Below, piece by piece: positions 1 to 7,125 of a DNA stretch of 48,407 bases (the first letter of the stretch is position 1; each line of letters begins with the position of its first letter). Source of the DNA: Blautia glucerasea (GTDB lineage Bacteria; Bacillota; Clostridia; Lachnospirales; Lachnospiraceae); the NCBI RefSeq assembly GCF_013304385.1, contig NZ_JAAITU010000035.1:1-48407 (forward strand). Direction: 5' to 3'. A program made the position numbers and the translations under genes. The notes beneath the pieces were generated by a model, which was not told the DNA's origin, made no database searches, and saw nothing but the letters and a program-made list of their open reading frames with translations.

Positions 1-1
1 G

Positions 2-334
2 GCACAGATTAGCACAAAAATTCCAAATCCTTTTATAGCCGGAATGGTATATTGGTTATTTCTGATATTGGTTGTCGGAATATGTGTGGCAGGGACAGGG
101 ATACTGGCGATACTGATAGAAATAAAGGTTATAGAATTATATAAGAAAAACTGTTGGGATGTTATTACTCTACTGATGATACTGACAAGTACTGCTGTCA
201 TCATTTATTTTGGAGAAGCAATTAAAAAAGCACTTTCCGTAAATCTTCTATTGCTTTTCGTACTTTCTCAGGGAGTATATCTTGGAATCAGATGTTATTT
301 GAAAAATCGGTTAGGTACCAAGCAATATTGGTGA
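2..334 (+). CDS. C-terminal part of a membrane protein, cut by the window edge
   Basis: The frame is open from base 2 with no stop, so the gene probably begins upstream of the window; an internal ATG lies at 44. The visible part, about 110 residues, has three or four hydrophobic stretches separated by short basic loops, which indicates an integral membrane protein. It ends in a polar tail. I do not recognise the family. It points toward the minus-strand gene at 554-1285, and a shared hairpin terminator lies between them. Base composition is AT-rich, like the next 5 kb and unlike the conjugation module. Confidence 0.5.
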   Translation, partial: AQISTKIPNPFIAGMVYWLFLILVVGICVAGTGILAILIEIKVIELYKKNCWDVITLLMILTSTAVIIYFGEAIKKALSVNLLLLFVLSQGVYLGIRCYLKNRLGTKQYW

Positions 335-344
335 AAACATGCTA

Positions 345-391
345 AAAAACGTATAATAGCAGGGGATAAAACATCGTCCCCTACTATTATA
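345..391 (-). terminator. Rho-independent terminator between convergent genes
   Basis: A 15-bp inverted repeat (352-366 against 377-391, one wobble pair) with a 10-base loop. Read on the minus strand it is followed by a run of six T. It lies downstream of the minus-strand gene ending at 554 and of the plus-strand gene ending at 334, so it may serve both. Confidence 0.7.
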
Positions 392-553
392 TAAACAGCG
401 AAGTTTTACCCATCTCTCTCTTTTGAAAGATTCGCTACTTGTGGAACCGAGATATAAGGTTTCGCCTGTGTTCTTTGGTGTATCACTACCACATTTCTCT
501 GTACCGATGTAATCTTTCTGCATACGGAAGCAAGAGATACAATATTCCTTATT

Positions 554-1285
554 TTAAAACATAATTACAATTCCTGTTTGACAAGAACGATCATCATAGA
601 AGGATTGTATTTGTCCCCACTCATAATAATATTCGACGCCTGTCATACTCTTTTTACTGGGAGTACCTAAGCATTTCCTTAAAAACCTATTATTTTCTTC
701 TTGCAACTTTTCTAAGACTGTACCATTCATTGTCTCATATTTCGTAGAATACTTTTTGTCTGCTCGAACCAATTCAATCTTTTTTACTTTTCCATGTCTT
801 CCATAGATTGTAACATAAAACTTCTTATAAAGCCATTTTAAAGGTTTCTTAGAAATCAATATTGTATAAGAATACTCTGTTTGAGCAATCTTAAAATCAA
901 TTTCTTTAAATAGGGAAATACTTCCTTTGGGAGTAATTTTATATCCCCCTATTTTTAACATATCTTCCTTTAGCTCATCCTTTATTTGGATAATCTCCAT
1001 ACTTACTATAAAAACAACATAGCCTTCACACACTACAACGGTAACTATTTTTGCCCATAGCACATCTGGAACAAACATGTTCCAAGCTATAACAGGAAGC
1101 AAAGCTACTCCTACCGCAGTCACCAGTAGAAGCACCCTCCAAATATAATTTTTCTTTCTTTTTCCTTCATTAGTTAAATTTTCATCATAATAAAGATGAC
1201 CTGGGGCTTCGAATGAGTTTAATAGAAATTCCTTTAAAAATGACACCAGAACCGCTCCCCAAGAAGATTTCTTTTGTTCCTTCAT
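554..1285 (-). CDS. Two-segment membrane protein of unknown function
   Basis: A 243-residue protein. I chose the ATG at 1285 because a GGAG lies 10 bases upstream; a TTG at 1294 is too close to that site. A short basic N-terminus (about 45 residues) precedes two hydrophobic segments near residues 48-66 and 72-97. The C-terminal 140 residues are soluble, rich in beta-forming residues and lysine, and probably cytoplasmic, with patches resembling PH-like folds. I do not recognise a named family. It is the last gene of an AT-rich minus-strand group, and the terminator at 345-391 follows. It could be accessory cargo or part of a toxin-immunity set, but nothing in the sequence proves that. Confidence 0.55.
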   Translation of the reverse strand: MKEQKKSSWGAVLVSFLKEFLLNSFEAPGHLYYDENLTNEGKRKKNYIWRVLLLVTAVGVALLPVIAWNMFVPDVLWAKIVTVVVCEGYVVFIVSMEIIQIKDELKEDMLKIGGYKITPKGSISLFKEIDFKIAQTEYSYTILISKKPLKWLYKKFYVTIYGRHGKVKKIELVRADKKYSTKYETMNGTVLEKLQEENNRFLRKCLGTPSKKSMTGVEYYYEWGQIQSFYDDRSCQTGIVIMF

Positions 1286-1382
1286 ATTACCCAATCTCCT
1301 CTGCTATATGATTATTTTTCATTCTATTTTTTACTTAACTTATACATTAGCAAGATTTTTAGTTATTCTTCTAACAATATTT

Positions 1383-1664
1383 TTATCCCCGCTTTTTCTG
1401 CTTTATGCGAAAAGTCAACAGCAAATCCCCATCCCATCTCTGCAAATTGCCATTTCTTCGTTTTTTTGTAATTTTATAGCTTTCAACTGTAGACACTTTA
1501 TTTAATTCAGGATATAACTTCTTAAGTGTAAGTATTTGTTTATTTCTGCTTATTTTTTCATTCCATATAATTGTTAATTTAACCTGTTTTCTTTCAAAAA
1601 AACCCACCTTACATAAATCTGCATAGCAGGCTTCTGGTATTGATATATCATTGTTTTTTAACAT
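1383..1664 (-). CDS. Small basic hypothetical protein
   Basis: A 93-residue, lysine/arginine-rich protein with no membrane segment or signal peptide. AAAGGAG stands a few bases before the ATG at 1664, which supports translation. The C-terminal third is strongly basic. I do not recognise the family and see no catalytic motif. It lies 19 bases downstream of the small membrane protein at 1684-1881 on the same strand, so the two are probably cotranscribed. It could be a truncated piece of a longer protein. Confidence 0.45.
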   Translation of the reverse strand: MLKNNDISIPEACYADLCKVGFFERKQVKLTIIWNEKISRNKQILTLKKLYPELNKVSTVESYKITKKRRNGNLQRWDGDLLLTFRIKQKKRG

Positions 1665-1683
1665 TTTTCTCCTTTATTTAATT

Positions 1684-1881
1684 TTATAAAAAACTTCTAA
1701 GCCCTATTAAAAGAAATATGAAGCCTATTAGAGGAACAGGTATCATACAAATGAGAAACACATTAAATTTTTTCCTTGCTTCATCAGTATTTTCTTCTTT
1801 TGTTACTTTTGCTTTTTTCATAACTATAAAAGGGAATATCAGTAATAATAATCCTCCAACTACTGCTAACAATATTTTCAT
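1684..1881 (-). CDS. Small two-helix membrane protein
   Basis: A 65-residue protein with hydrophobic segments at residues 3-21 and 42-62, joined by a charged loop of about 20 residues. A good ribosome binding site (AAGGAAGG) precedes the ATG. The size and hairpin topology resemble many small membrane proteins of unknown role in accessory islands. It lies between the PH-like membrane protein at 1915-3117 and the basic protein at 1383-1664 with short gaps, which suggests one transcript. No function can be assigned. Confidence 0.5.
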   Translation of the reverse strand: MKILLAVVGGLLLLIFPFIVMKKAKVTKEENTDEARKKFNVFLICMIPVPLIGFIFLLIGLRSFL

Positions 1882-1914
1882 CTTATATATTCCTTCCTTA
1901 TCTTTAAATAAATA

Positions 1915-3117
1915 TTAATCATGTATCGTACTATATTCCAATCCTAATGCACTTTTTCTTCTACAAATTCTTTTACTATCGCCTATTGATGTATTTTCAT
2001 ATTCACTGTTTGAAACAGTATATATTTCTCTTTTACCATTACAACTTACATATAACTCTCTATCTCTAGTTTTACCACTGCTAATCTTTTTGTCTGTTAC
2101 AATTGCAATTTCATGAGTTGCCCCATCAAATGTAAATAAAAAATTTATTGGGAAGCTAATTGTAAATGCGATTATAAAAGCAGCAAATACAACTGAAAGT
2201 TTACGTCCAAATTTCTGTGGTACATCTGTTTTTAAAGATTTAATAATAAATGGCAGTGCAAGTAAAGCAGTAATAATTGCCGTAATCTTCATATAGTTTC
2301 CAAATTCATAATTAAAGAGTTTACTCGTATTCAGGGATAAAAGCATTGCTATTGCTGCACCCATAAATGGTAATTGATACGCCAGTTCTTGTCCTTTTTT
2401 TGTGGTGACTTCTATAAATATATATGGATAATATTTTATATACACTGCATATGTAATCATCAAAACCATTATAAATATAACTAACATTGTTTTGCCACCA
2501 ATAAAAAATGCTACCGCATCAGCAATTATTAGAATCCAACCTAAAGCTTTTAAAAATTGCTTTGTTTTTTTACGCTTTTCTTTTTCTATTGTTTTTGACA
2601 TATTTTTGATAGTTGTATTCTCATTACATATAGATTTATAGAAATTCTTTTCTATCCAGTTTAAAGCAGGTACATACTTTGATACATCTTTGTTCTGTTC
2701 AACTAACTCACCAAAATCCACAAGATCTATTTCATGTTTTATAAGTGTATCATATAAAATATCATAATTTACATACACTTGCTCCAGAGTTACAAGTCTA
2801 TTGTACATCTTATCAATTAATATGACATCTGTTCTACCATTTAATGGAATCATTAAAATACAACGAATATCATTATATTTTATATGCTGAGTTTTCTTAA
2901 CCAGATAGCTAAATACAATTTCATCTTCATTTACTACAATTATTTGTTTCTTGTATGCCAAAATTAAAGCAATACCTAAAAATACAAAAGGCATAAAACA
3001 TATCGCAACCCCCATATTTCCTGTAACAAATGTTACCAGTACGATTATTAAAAAAAGAACTGTTGTTACTATTCCTAAATTTTTTACAAATTTACTTAAT
3101 CTAATGACATTATCCAT
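1915..3117 (-). CDS. PH-like domain membrane protein
   Basis: A 400-residue protein. Two hydrophobic segments at about residues 15-55 are followed by a bacterial-PH-like stretch (roughly 57-110) whose pattern VVNEDEIVFSYLVKKTQHI resembles PH-like domains fused to paired N-terminal helices. A charged linker comes next, then about five further hydrophobic segments between residues 190 and 330, and a soluble cysteine-containing tail. GGGAG lies 9 bases before the ATG. The neighbouring 82-residue protein at 3149-3397 is also PH-like, so the two may be related. The function is unknown; a membrane-sensing or envelope role is only a guess. Confidence 0.55.
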   Translation of the reverse strand: MDNVIRLSKFVKNLGIVTTVLFLIIVLVTFVTGNMGVAICFMPFVFLGIALILAYKKQIIVVNEDEIVFSYLVKKTQHIKYNDIRCILMIPLNGRTDVILIDKMYNRLVTLEQVYVNYDILYDTLIKHEIDLVDFGELVEQNKDVSKYVPALNWIEKNFYKSICNENTTIKNMSKTIEKEKRKKTKQFLKALGWILIIADAVAFFIGGKTMLVIFIMVLMITYAVYIKYYPYIFIEVTTKKGQELAYQLPFMGAAIAMLLSLNTSKLFNYEFGNYMKITAIITALLALPFIIKSLKTDVPQKFGRKLSVVFAAFIIAFTISFPINFLFTFDGATHEIAIVTDKKISSGKTRDRELYVSCNGKREIYTVSNSEYENTSIGDSKRICRRKSALGLEYSTIHD

Positions 3118-3148
3118 AAACTCAATCTCCCTATATGATTCACATTTT

Positions 3149-3397
3149 TCATTTTTTACGTTCTAATTTCTTCTTATCCTTTTTTATTTCTGCAATCTTT
3201 ACTTGCAGCCAGTCCACATTTCTATTTCGGGCAGAAATTTTAGCGATTTTTTTCTGATTTTTATATAAAATAAGAGCTTCTCCAAATAAATTCTTTTTTC
3301 TTTTCATCTGGGTAATATCCGTTAATCTTATTTTACAGTTCTTCCTTAAAAATCCATTTCTATATAGCCATCCATCCTTGACAATTGTTTTGTCCAT
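3149..3397 (-). CDS. Short PH-like protein, possibly a gene fragment
   Basis: An 82-residue, very basic protein. Residues 8-58 show the alternating pattern of a bacterial PH-like domain (RKNCKIRLTDITQMKRKKN and following strands). I could find no Shine-Dalgarno sequence before the ATG at 3397. A terminator in the plus orientation stands just upstream at 3443-3490. Together these suggest a remnant of a longer gene rather than a complete one. It lies upstream of the larger PH-like membrane protein on the same strand. Confidence 0.4.
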   Translation of the reverse strand: MDKTIVKDGWLYRNGFLRKNCKIRLTDITQMKRKKNLFGEALILYKNQKKIAKISARNRNVDWLQVKIAEIKKDKKKLERKK

Positions 3398-3442
3398 TAA
3401 AACATAAAATAAATTTCTAATTATCTTTTCATAAGTTCTTAT

Positions 3443-3490
3443 AACACCGATATATCCCTATTTTACAGGCTTTATCGGTGTTTTCTTTTT
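3443..3490 (+). terminator. Orphan plus-strand terminator-like hairpin
   Basis: A perfect 10-bp inverted repeat (3443-3452 with 3473-3482) is followed by a T-rich run on the plus strand. Both flanking genes are on the minus strand and no plus-strand gene precedes it. It is probably left over from a lost gene, or works poorly in reverse. Confidence 0.5.
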
Positions 3491-3512
3491 GGCAGATACT
3501 TCTTATAACCAC

Positions 3513-3926
3513 TCATAAATCTGCATTCTTACTAAGTCCGTTTTCTTTTGGAAATATTTTTTCAATGTCACGAAAGCGGTTTGCACAGAATATATGTGGT
3601 AAAATATTCCAAGCGTGAATGGAATGGTCGCAACCGCTGTTTGTTATTGTGAGTTGTCCCCATGTTACTGCCGAATTGAACGCATTATTTAAATAGCTCA
3701 TATCCTTTTCTTGTAATGCTAAGTAACTTCCTAAATAAACAATCTTTTTTCCGAAATTTTCATGCAATAATTTCAGCCATATAATAATCTGTTCTTCTGG
3801 CTTTTTACTTTGACAGTATTTCGTATACTTCTTTAATCGCTCATCAATATATGCGTTCATGTTGGCATATCCAAACATTTTATCCACATTTTGTAAATAT
3901 AGTTTGATAAGTTCCTTTTTTTCCAT
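3513..3926 (-). CDS. Hypothetical soluble protein, probably truncated at its C-terminus
   Basis: A 137-residue soluble, mostly helical protein with GAGG about 6 bases before the ATG. It is rich in aromatic residues (for example AVTWGQLTIT and HSIHAWNILPHIFC) and stops abruptly after a KENGLSKN-like stretch, as if the remainder of a larger domain were missing. The architecture loosely recalls immunity proteins of polymorphic toxin systems, but I cannot name a family. No toxin gene is visible next to it. The plus-oriented orphan terminator downstream fits a history of deletion here. Confidence 0.45.
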   Translation of the reverse strand: MEKKELIKLYLQNVDKMFGYANMNAYIDERLKKYTKYCQSKKPEEQIIIWLKLLHENFGKKIVYLGSYLALQEKDMSYLNNAFNSAVTWGQLTITNSGCDHSIHAWNILPHIFCANRFRDIEKIFPKENGLSKNADL

Positions 3927-3986
3927 AGAGTACCTCGTTTCACTTATAAAATTTTGCTATTTGCTACATAAATGCTTTCAATCCCA

Positions 3987-4211
3987 TTAGAATAAGTATA
4001 ATAGCAATATATACACCCCACTTATCCCAATTATAAGTGTCATAATAAAATTGAAAACAATACAAACTTTCTTCTGATTTAAAGAAAAATGTTCAAATTT
4101 TTCAAGGTTGTATTGACGAATATAACTTTTAGTAATTATGGAATAAATTGAATAACCAATAGCAATGATACTTGAAATAATAGCAATAATATCAGTCATT
4201 TTACAATCCAT
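3987..4211 (-). CDS. Small two-helix membrane protein
   Basis: A 74-residue protein with hydrophobic segments at about residues 5-25 and 50-72. I chose the ATG at 4211 rather than an upstream one because AGGAGG lies 6 bases before it. The loop between the helices is polar and basic. I do not recognise the family. It lies in the AT-rich block, 60 bases upstream of the gene at 3513-3926 on the same strand, so cotranscription is possible. Confidence 0.5.
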   Translation of the reverse strand: MDCKMTDIIAIISSIIAIGYSIYSIITKSYIRQYNLEKFEHFSLNQKKVCIVFNFIMTLIIGISGVYILLLYLF

Positions 4212-4389
4212 ATCTTCCCTCCTAAAAAGTTTGCATATCATTACCACAAAAATTAAAATATTATAATGTTTAAATTTATTGTTTTTCTTTTGTGAAATAG
4301 ATACTTTTTATATCACATCTTATAAAATGCGGTTTTGCCTTGTAAATACAGCGTTTTCCGCCTGTTAGTGTATAGTGTCTTTTGTTTTT

Positions 4390-4540
4390 TGTGCCCCCCT
4401 TGTTAGATAACGGGGGCTTAATCTTCGCTCGCCACAGGCTCGCTCACAGACGAAGTAAACCAGCCACTTGCAAGACATGGCAGAAAAATCTGAAAGATTT
4501 TCCTGCCACCGTGTCTGGATCACTCCGTCTGCCTAACTAA
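4390..4540. repeat. Hairpin plus long imperfect inverted repeat, oriT-like or a transposon remnant
   Basis: This is a non-coding stretch in the 4212-4568 gap. It has a GC-rich hairpin (GCCCCC at 4393-4398 with GGGGGC at 4412-4417 and an inner GTTA/TAAC pair). An imperfect inverted repeat over 4447-4531 follows, whose core pairs TGGCAG with CTGCCA. It is much richer in GC than its surroundings. The arrangement resembles origins of transfer of small mobilizable elements, but no relaxase gene lies beside it, so it may be a relic. The rest of the gap shows nothing I can identify. Confidence 0.4.
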
Positions 4541-4568
4541 TAATATAGTATTATGTAAAAATGTCATT

Positions 4569-5324
4569 TTATTTAGGTACATCTACCGAATAGCTTAAAC
4601 AGTCACCTCTTTTGTTACTTTGTAAGTCATTGTAATACCATAGATACATGACTCTGTCATATACATTGATTTCAATTACACCGTCCGGTTTTTGTCCTTC
4701 TACTTCCAATGAATAGATTTCTTTATCATGTGCATAGCCGTAAACAAAACGCTTGCTTGGATAATCGGGGTTTAAGTCTTGTTGGAAATCACTTAATTTC
4801 AAAGAAGAGTGAATAAGCTCTGTAATATCATCTAACAAAATTCTATCTCGTTTCGTTGTAACCGGTGTAGCATTTATAAATGCGTATTGTGTATGCCCAT
4901 TCTGTATCTGCTTTTTACAACGAGCCATTACTAAGCCTTGAATATCATCGTTATCATTTCCAGCCCGATAGAAAATCGTATCATATTTTTTGCCTTGCCA
5001 TATATGCAAGGTTTCATCAACATGATTAAGAAAATCAGCAGGAACCGAAAGTTCCTCATTTTCAGCATTCAAAGTGGAAAGTTGAATAGCTTCTTCAATC
5101 GTGTCATAATATACAAGCTTGGCATTATTTTTATCATAATCATTTATCGTAAATTCCACGTATTCATTATCTTTATTTTCTTCTTCCGGAACATAAGTAT
5201 AACGACCATTTTCAATATGGTCATCATATTCAACATCAACAAATAACCCAATCCCTATCAGAGCTACAAAAATCAAAGAAATCGCTCCAATTATGATTAA
5301 CATTATTTTCAAAAATTTTTTCAT
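4569..5324 (-). CDS. Membrane-anchored extracytoplasmic protein of unknown function
   Basis: A 251-residue protein. I chose the ATG at 5324, preceded by AAGGAAG, over a GTG at 5345. Residues 1-5 are basic and residues 6-34 form one hydrophobic segment, so the protein is probably anchored by its N-terminus with about 215 residues outside. The outer part is acidic, with many D/E/N/Y residues and mixed alpha-beta character. There is no lipobox cysteine after the hydrophobic segment. I recognise no domain. It stands alone between the hairpin element at 4390-4540 and a long decayed stretch. Confidence 0.5.
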   Translation of the reverse strand: MKKFLKIMLIIIGAISLIFVALIGIGLFVDVEYDDHIENGRYTYVPEEENKDNEYVEFTINDYDKNNAKLVYYDTIEEAIQLSTLNAENEELSVPADFLNHVDETLHIWQGKKYDTIFYRAGNDNDDIQGLVMARCKKQIQNGHTQYAFINATPVTTKRDRILLDDITELIHSSLKLSDFQQDLNPDYPSKRFVYGYAHDKEIYSLEVEGQKPDGVIEINVYDRVMYLWYYNDLQSNKRGDCLSYSVDVPK

Positions 5325-5820
5325 GGCATACACTTCCTTAATCACTTCAAGTTTATCTATTATTATTTATCATATTATATAATTAGAAAATTGAGTAGTC
5401 ATCACTTTTCTAGTATCTGTCAGAATATTTTTTATTCCATAAATTATCAAGAGTGTAAACATTGCTACGCAACAAGCTCTTGACAATTCATGTCCTAAAA
5501 AATGATTAATAATCAAGCAGAAAAAGAATAGTTATACTGTATTACAGCAACAAAAAAGACATCTCATATTCTGTATGAAATGCCAATTTTGCCTTTATTT
5601 ATGCTGTTTTCTCTGTCGTATCAAGGTTCTTTCATTCGTAGTAAATTAGTGGTAAAATTCTTTTATTTTTTGTTTCATATTGCTTAAAATCCCTGTGTTT
5701 ATGCGGATAATTCGATTTTTACTCTTTTTGGGATAAAAACTGCATCACAATATCGAACCAAAATATAAAAATCAATTTTATCTCTTTATCATAATTATAT
5801 ACATCAACTAACCACATTGT
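5325..5820. other. Gene-free stretch with one nested palindrome
   Basis: I see no intact gene here in either direction. The only clear structure is a nested inverted repeat at 5447-5483, with outer arms TCAAGAG/CTCTTGA and an inner TTGC/GCAA. Short coding-like scraps on the minus strand around 5600-5760 are broken by many stops and suggest decayed mobile DNA next to the TnpV relic. Confidence 0.4.
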
Positions 5821-5823
5821 AAA

Positions 5824-5856
5824 GCAAAAAGCAAGCCATTTTCAGACTTGCTTTCC
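5824..5856 (-). terminator. Terminator downstream of the left TnpV relic
   Basis: AAAGCAAG (5828-5835) pairs with CTTGCTTT (5847-5854). On the minus strand the stem is followed by T residues. It lies just past the end of the minus-strand tnpV relic and probably belonged to it. Confidence 0.55.
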
Positions 5857-5872
5857 ACCAGATTACTGCACC

Positions 5873-6010
5873 TTATTGCCAAATCATCTCCTTATTCAAA
5901 ATTCCCTTTTCACACTCTTGTATAGTATTTATTTGCTACCCATTCCATCTGTTTATCTGCCTTCAACTCTTCCTTAATCCCCTGTGTCTATTTCATTTGC
6001 TCTACAATTG
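5873..6010 (-). pseudogene. tnpV: Decayed C-terminus of a TnpV-like transposon protein
   Basis: The minus strand encodes IVEQMK, then a stop in place of a Gln/Lys codon, then TQGIKEELKADKQMEWVA. After a frameshift the typical ending continues as IQECEKGILNKEMIWQ and a stop. This matches the C-terminal pattern of TnpV proteins of Tn4451-like mobilizable elements (family knowledge). The N-terminal two thirds are missing. A second relic of the same family lies at 46571-46711 in the same orientation. It marks the remains of an older mobile element to the left of the conjugation genes. Confidence 0.65.
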
Positions 6011-6204
6011 ACTATTATTCCAGCGATTATATAAAAACCATAACCAATACAAAATATGGAAACGGTGCTTCTAACTATACCGCTAAAGCCTTTCGCCATT
6101 ATCCCGAAAATAGTACTCCAGCAGAGAAATAGCGCCAGCAGACATAAAAAACTCGAACCCCTTGTAAAATGGGCATCAGAAGTTTTCTACCCGTTATTCT
6201 TGTT

Positions 6205-6435
6205 CTATAATTCAAGTGAATCTTCTGAATCTATCCACATCTGTAAATTGCCATCGAGATATAATCTTGCATATTCTAAAGGCTCATCCACAGCCAATGA
6301 AGTAAGCGCACATTCTGATCCATATGTGGTTTTTAAATCTTTTTCAGCTCCCCAGCAATCAATGCGAAGCATATATCCAACACTTATGCTTTTCTCTTTT
6401 TTTCATTCTATCACAAGCTCACCATTAATCATCAT
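6205..6435 (-). pseudogene. Small gene interrupted by one in-frame TGA
   Basis: A minus-strand frame of 77 codons begins at the ATG at 6435, behind a purine-rich GGGGGAAAAG site. It reads MMINGELVIE, then TGA at 6405-6403, then continues as a convincing protein (KKEKSISVGYMLRIDCWGAE, through AVDEPLEYARLYLDGNLQM, to TAG). The TGA sits where a TGG tryptophan codon would be natural. I take it as a recently broken gene of about 76 residues, though translation could restart at the ATG after the stop, giving 55 residues. The family is unknown to me. A plus-strand open frame overlaps it but has unlikely composition. Confidence 0.45.
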
Positions 6436-6457
6436 TTTTTTGATATTTTTTCTTTTC

Positions 6458-6499
6458 CCCCACTGTAAAACAGGCTCTCAGCGTTTCGTTATATAGAGG
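6458..6499 (+). promoter_or_regulatory. 42-bp box, copy 1, upstream of the oriT-mobC-relaxase unit
   Basis: This is identical over 42 bp to the reverse-strand copy at 36636-36677 and similar to copies at 35572-35613 and 19128-19169. All four read toward a downstream gene of the element. It contains TGTAAA (6464-6469) and CGTTAT (6487-6492) separated by 17 bases, which resembles an extracytoplasmic-type sigma promoter. It also contains the palindrome CTGTAAAACAG. Confidence 0.6.
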
Positions 6500-6738
6500 G
6501 GTACACATACAGAGCAAGATCCACCCATGTTTAACGGTATTGCCATTTGGCCTCCCGTCAACCTATGGGTTTTATCTTAATGGGGATCTCCCCATACCCT
6601 CTCAATAACAGACGTTTCACTTGTCTGTTGGTTCCACCTAAAGGTGTTCACAGCACTATTTCTAATATCGGAAGGGACAGCCGATATTGAAATACGTGGA
6701 CTCCCGGTGGGAGGAATAGTCTCAGCGGAAGGAGGAGT
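6500..6738 (+). other. oriT: Probable origin of transfer (oriT) with several hairpins
   Basis: This is 240 non-coding bases directly upstream of mobC. At least five inverted repeats can be seen: 6580-6595 (ATGGGGA/TCCCCAT), 6607-6629 (AACAGAC/GTCTGTT), 6635-6646 (CACCT/AGGTG), 6664-6688 (AATATCGG/CCGATATT) and 6701-6713 (CTCCC/GGGAG). A cluster of hairpins next to mobC and a relaxase gene is the usual layout of an origin of transfer. I cannot place the nick site. A strong ribosome binding site (AAGGAGGAGT) for mobC ends the region. Confidence 0.6.
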
Positions 6739-7125
6739 ATGAGAACAAAAAACAAAGATAAAGAACTGAATCACAGACATTTTATAGGATTACGTCTTAC
6801 AGATGTCGAACTGGATTTATTAGATCAAGGTGCAGCTTGTTTGTCCATTAGCCGATCAGAATATCTGAGAAAACTACTACTTGAAAAGCAAATCAATCAC
6901 CAAATTGAAGTTGTTGCAGACATGAACGATCTCAGAAAACTGGTCAGTGAATATGGAAAAATCGGATCGAATCTCAATCAGATTGCCAAGCATTTTAACA
7001 GCGGTGGCAGTCAGTCACGTGCTATAGAAAACGAAATCCATCAGTGCATCACGGACTTATTCCTATTGAGAAAAGAGGTACTGAAACTGGCAGGTGGTAT
7101 GAATGGCAATCGTAAAACACATTAA
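6739..7125 (+). CDS. mobC: MobC-type mobilization accessory protein
   Basis: A 128-residue protein. The N-terminal 45 residues form a ribbon-helix-helix-like DNA-binding stretch (residues 17-48, including SRSEYLRKLL). The C-terminal half carries the characteristic MobC motif GKIGSNLNQIAKHFN at about residues 74-88. Proteins of this family bind oriT and help the relaxase open the strands at the nick site. AAGGAGGAGT lies just before the ATG. Its end overlaps the relaxase start by 23 bases, so the two are translationally coupled, and the presumed oriT lies directly upstream. The identification is firm from motif and context. Confidence 0.88.
   Translation: MRTKNKDKELNHRHFIGLRLTDVELDLLDQGAACLSISRSEYLRKLLLEKQINHQIEVVADMNDLRKLVSEYGKIGSNLNQIAKHFNSGGSQSRAIENEIHQCITDLFLLRKEVLKLAGGMNGNRKTH

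Noticed and set aside
311-523. Minus-strand open frame of 70 codons with several cysteines
   Set aside because: It runs through the terminator hairpin at 352-391, has no ribosome site, and a stop lies just upstream. It may be a scrap of a lost gene, but I cannot support it.
5447-5483. Nested palindrome considered as an attachment site
   Set aside because: I found no second copy in the window and no recombinase, so the role cannot be supported.
6056-6496. Plus-strand open frame of 146 codons
   Set aside because: Its composition is unlikely, it is antisense to a better minus-strand relic, and it ends inside the 42-bp box.
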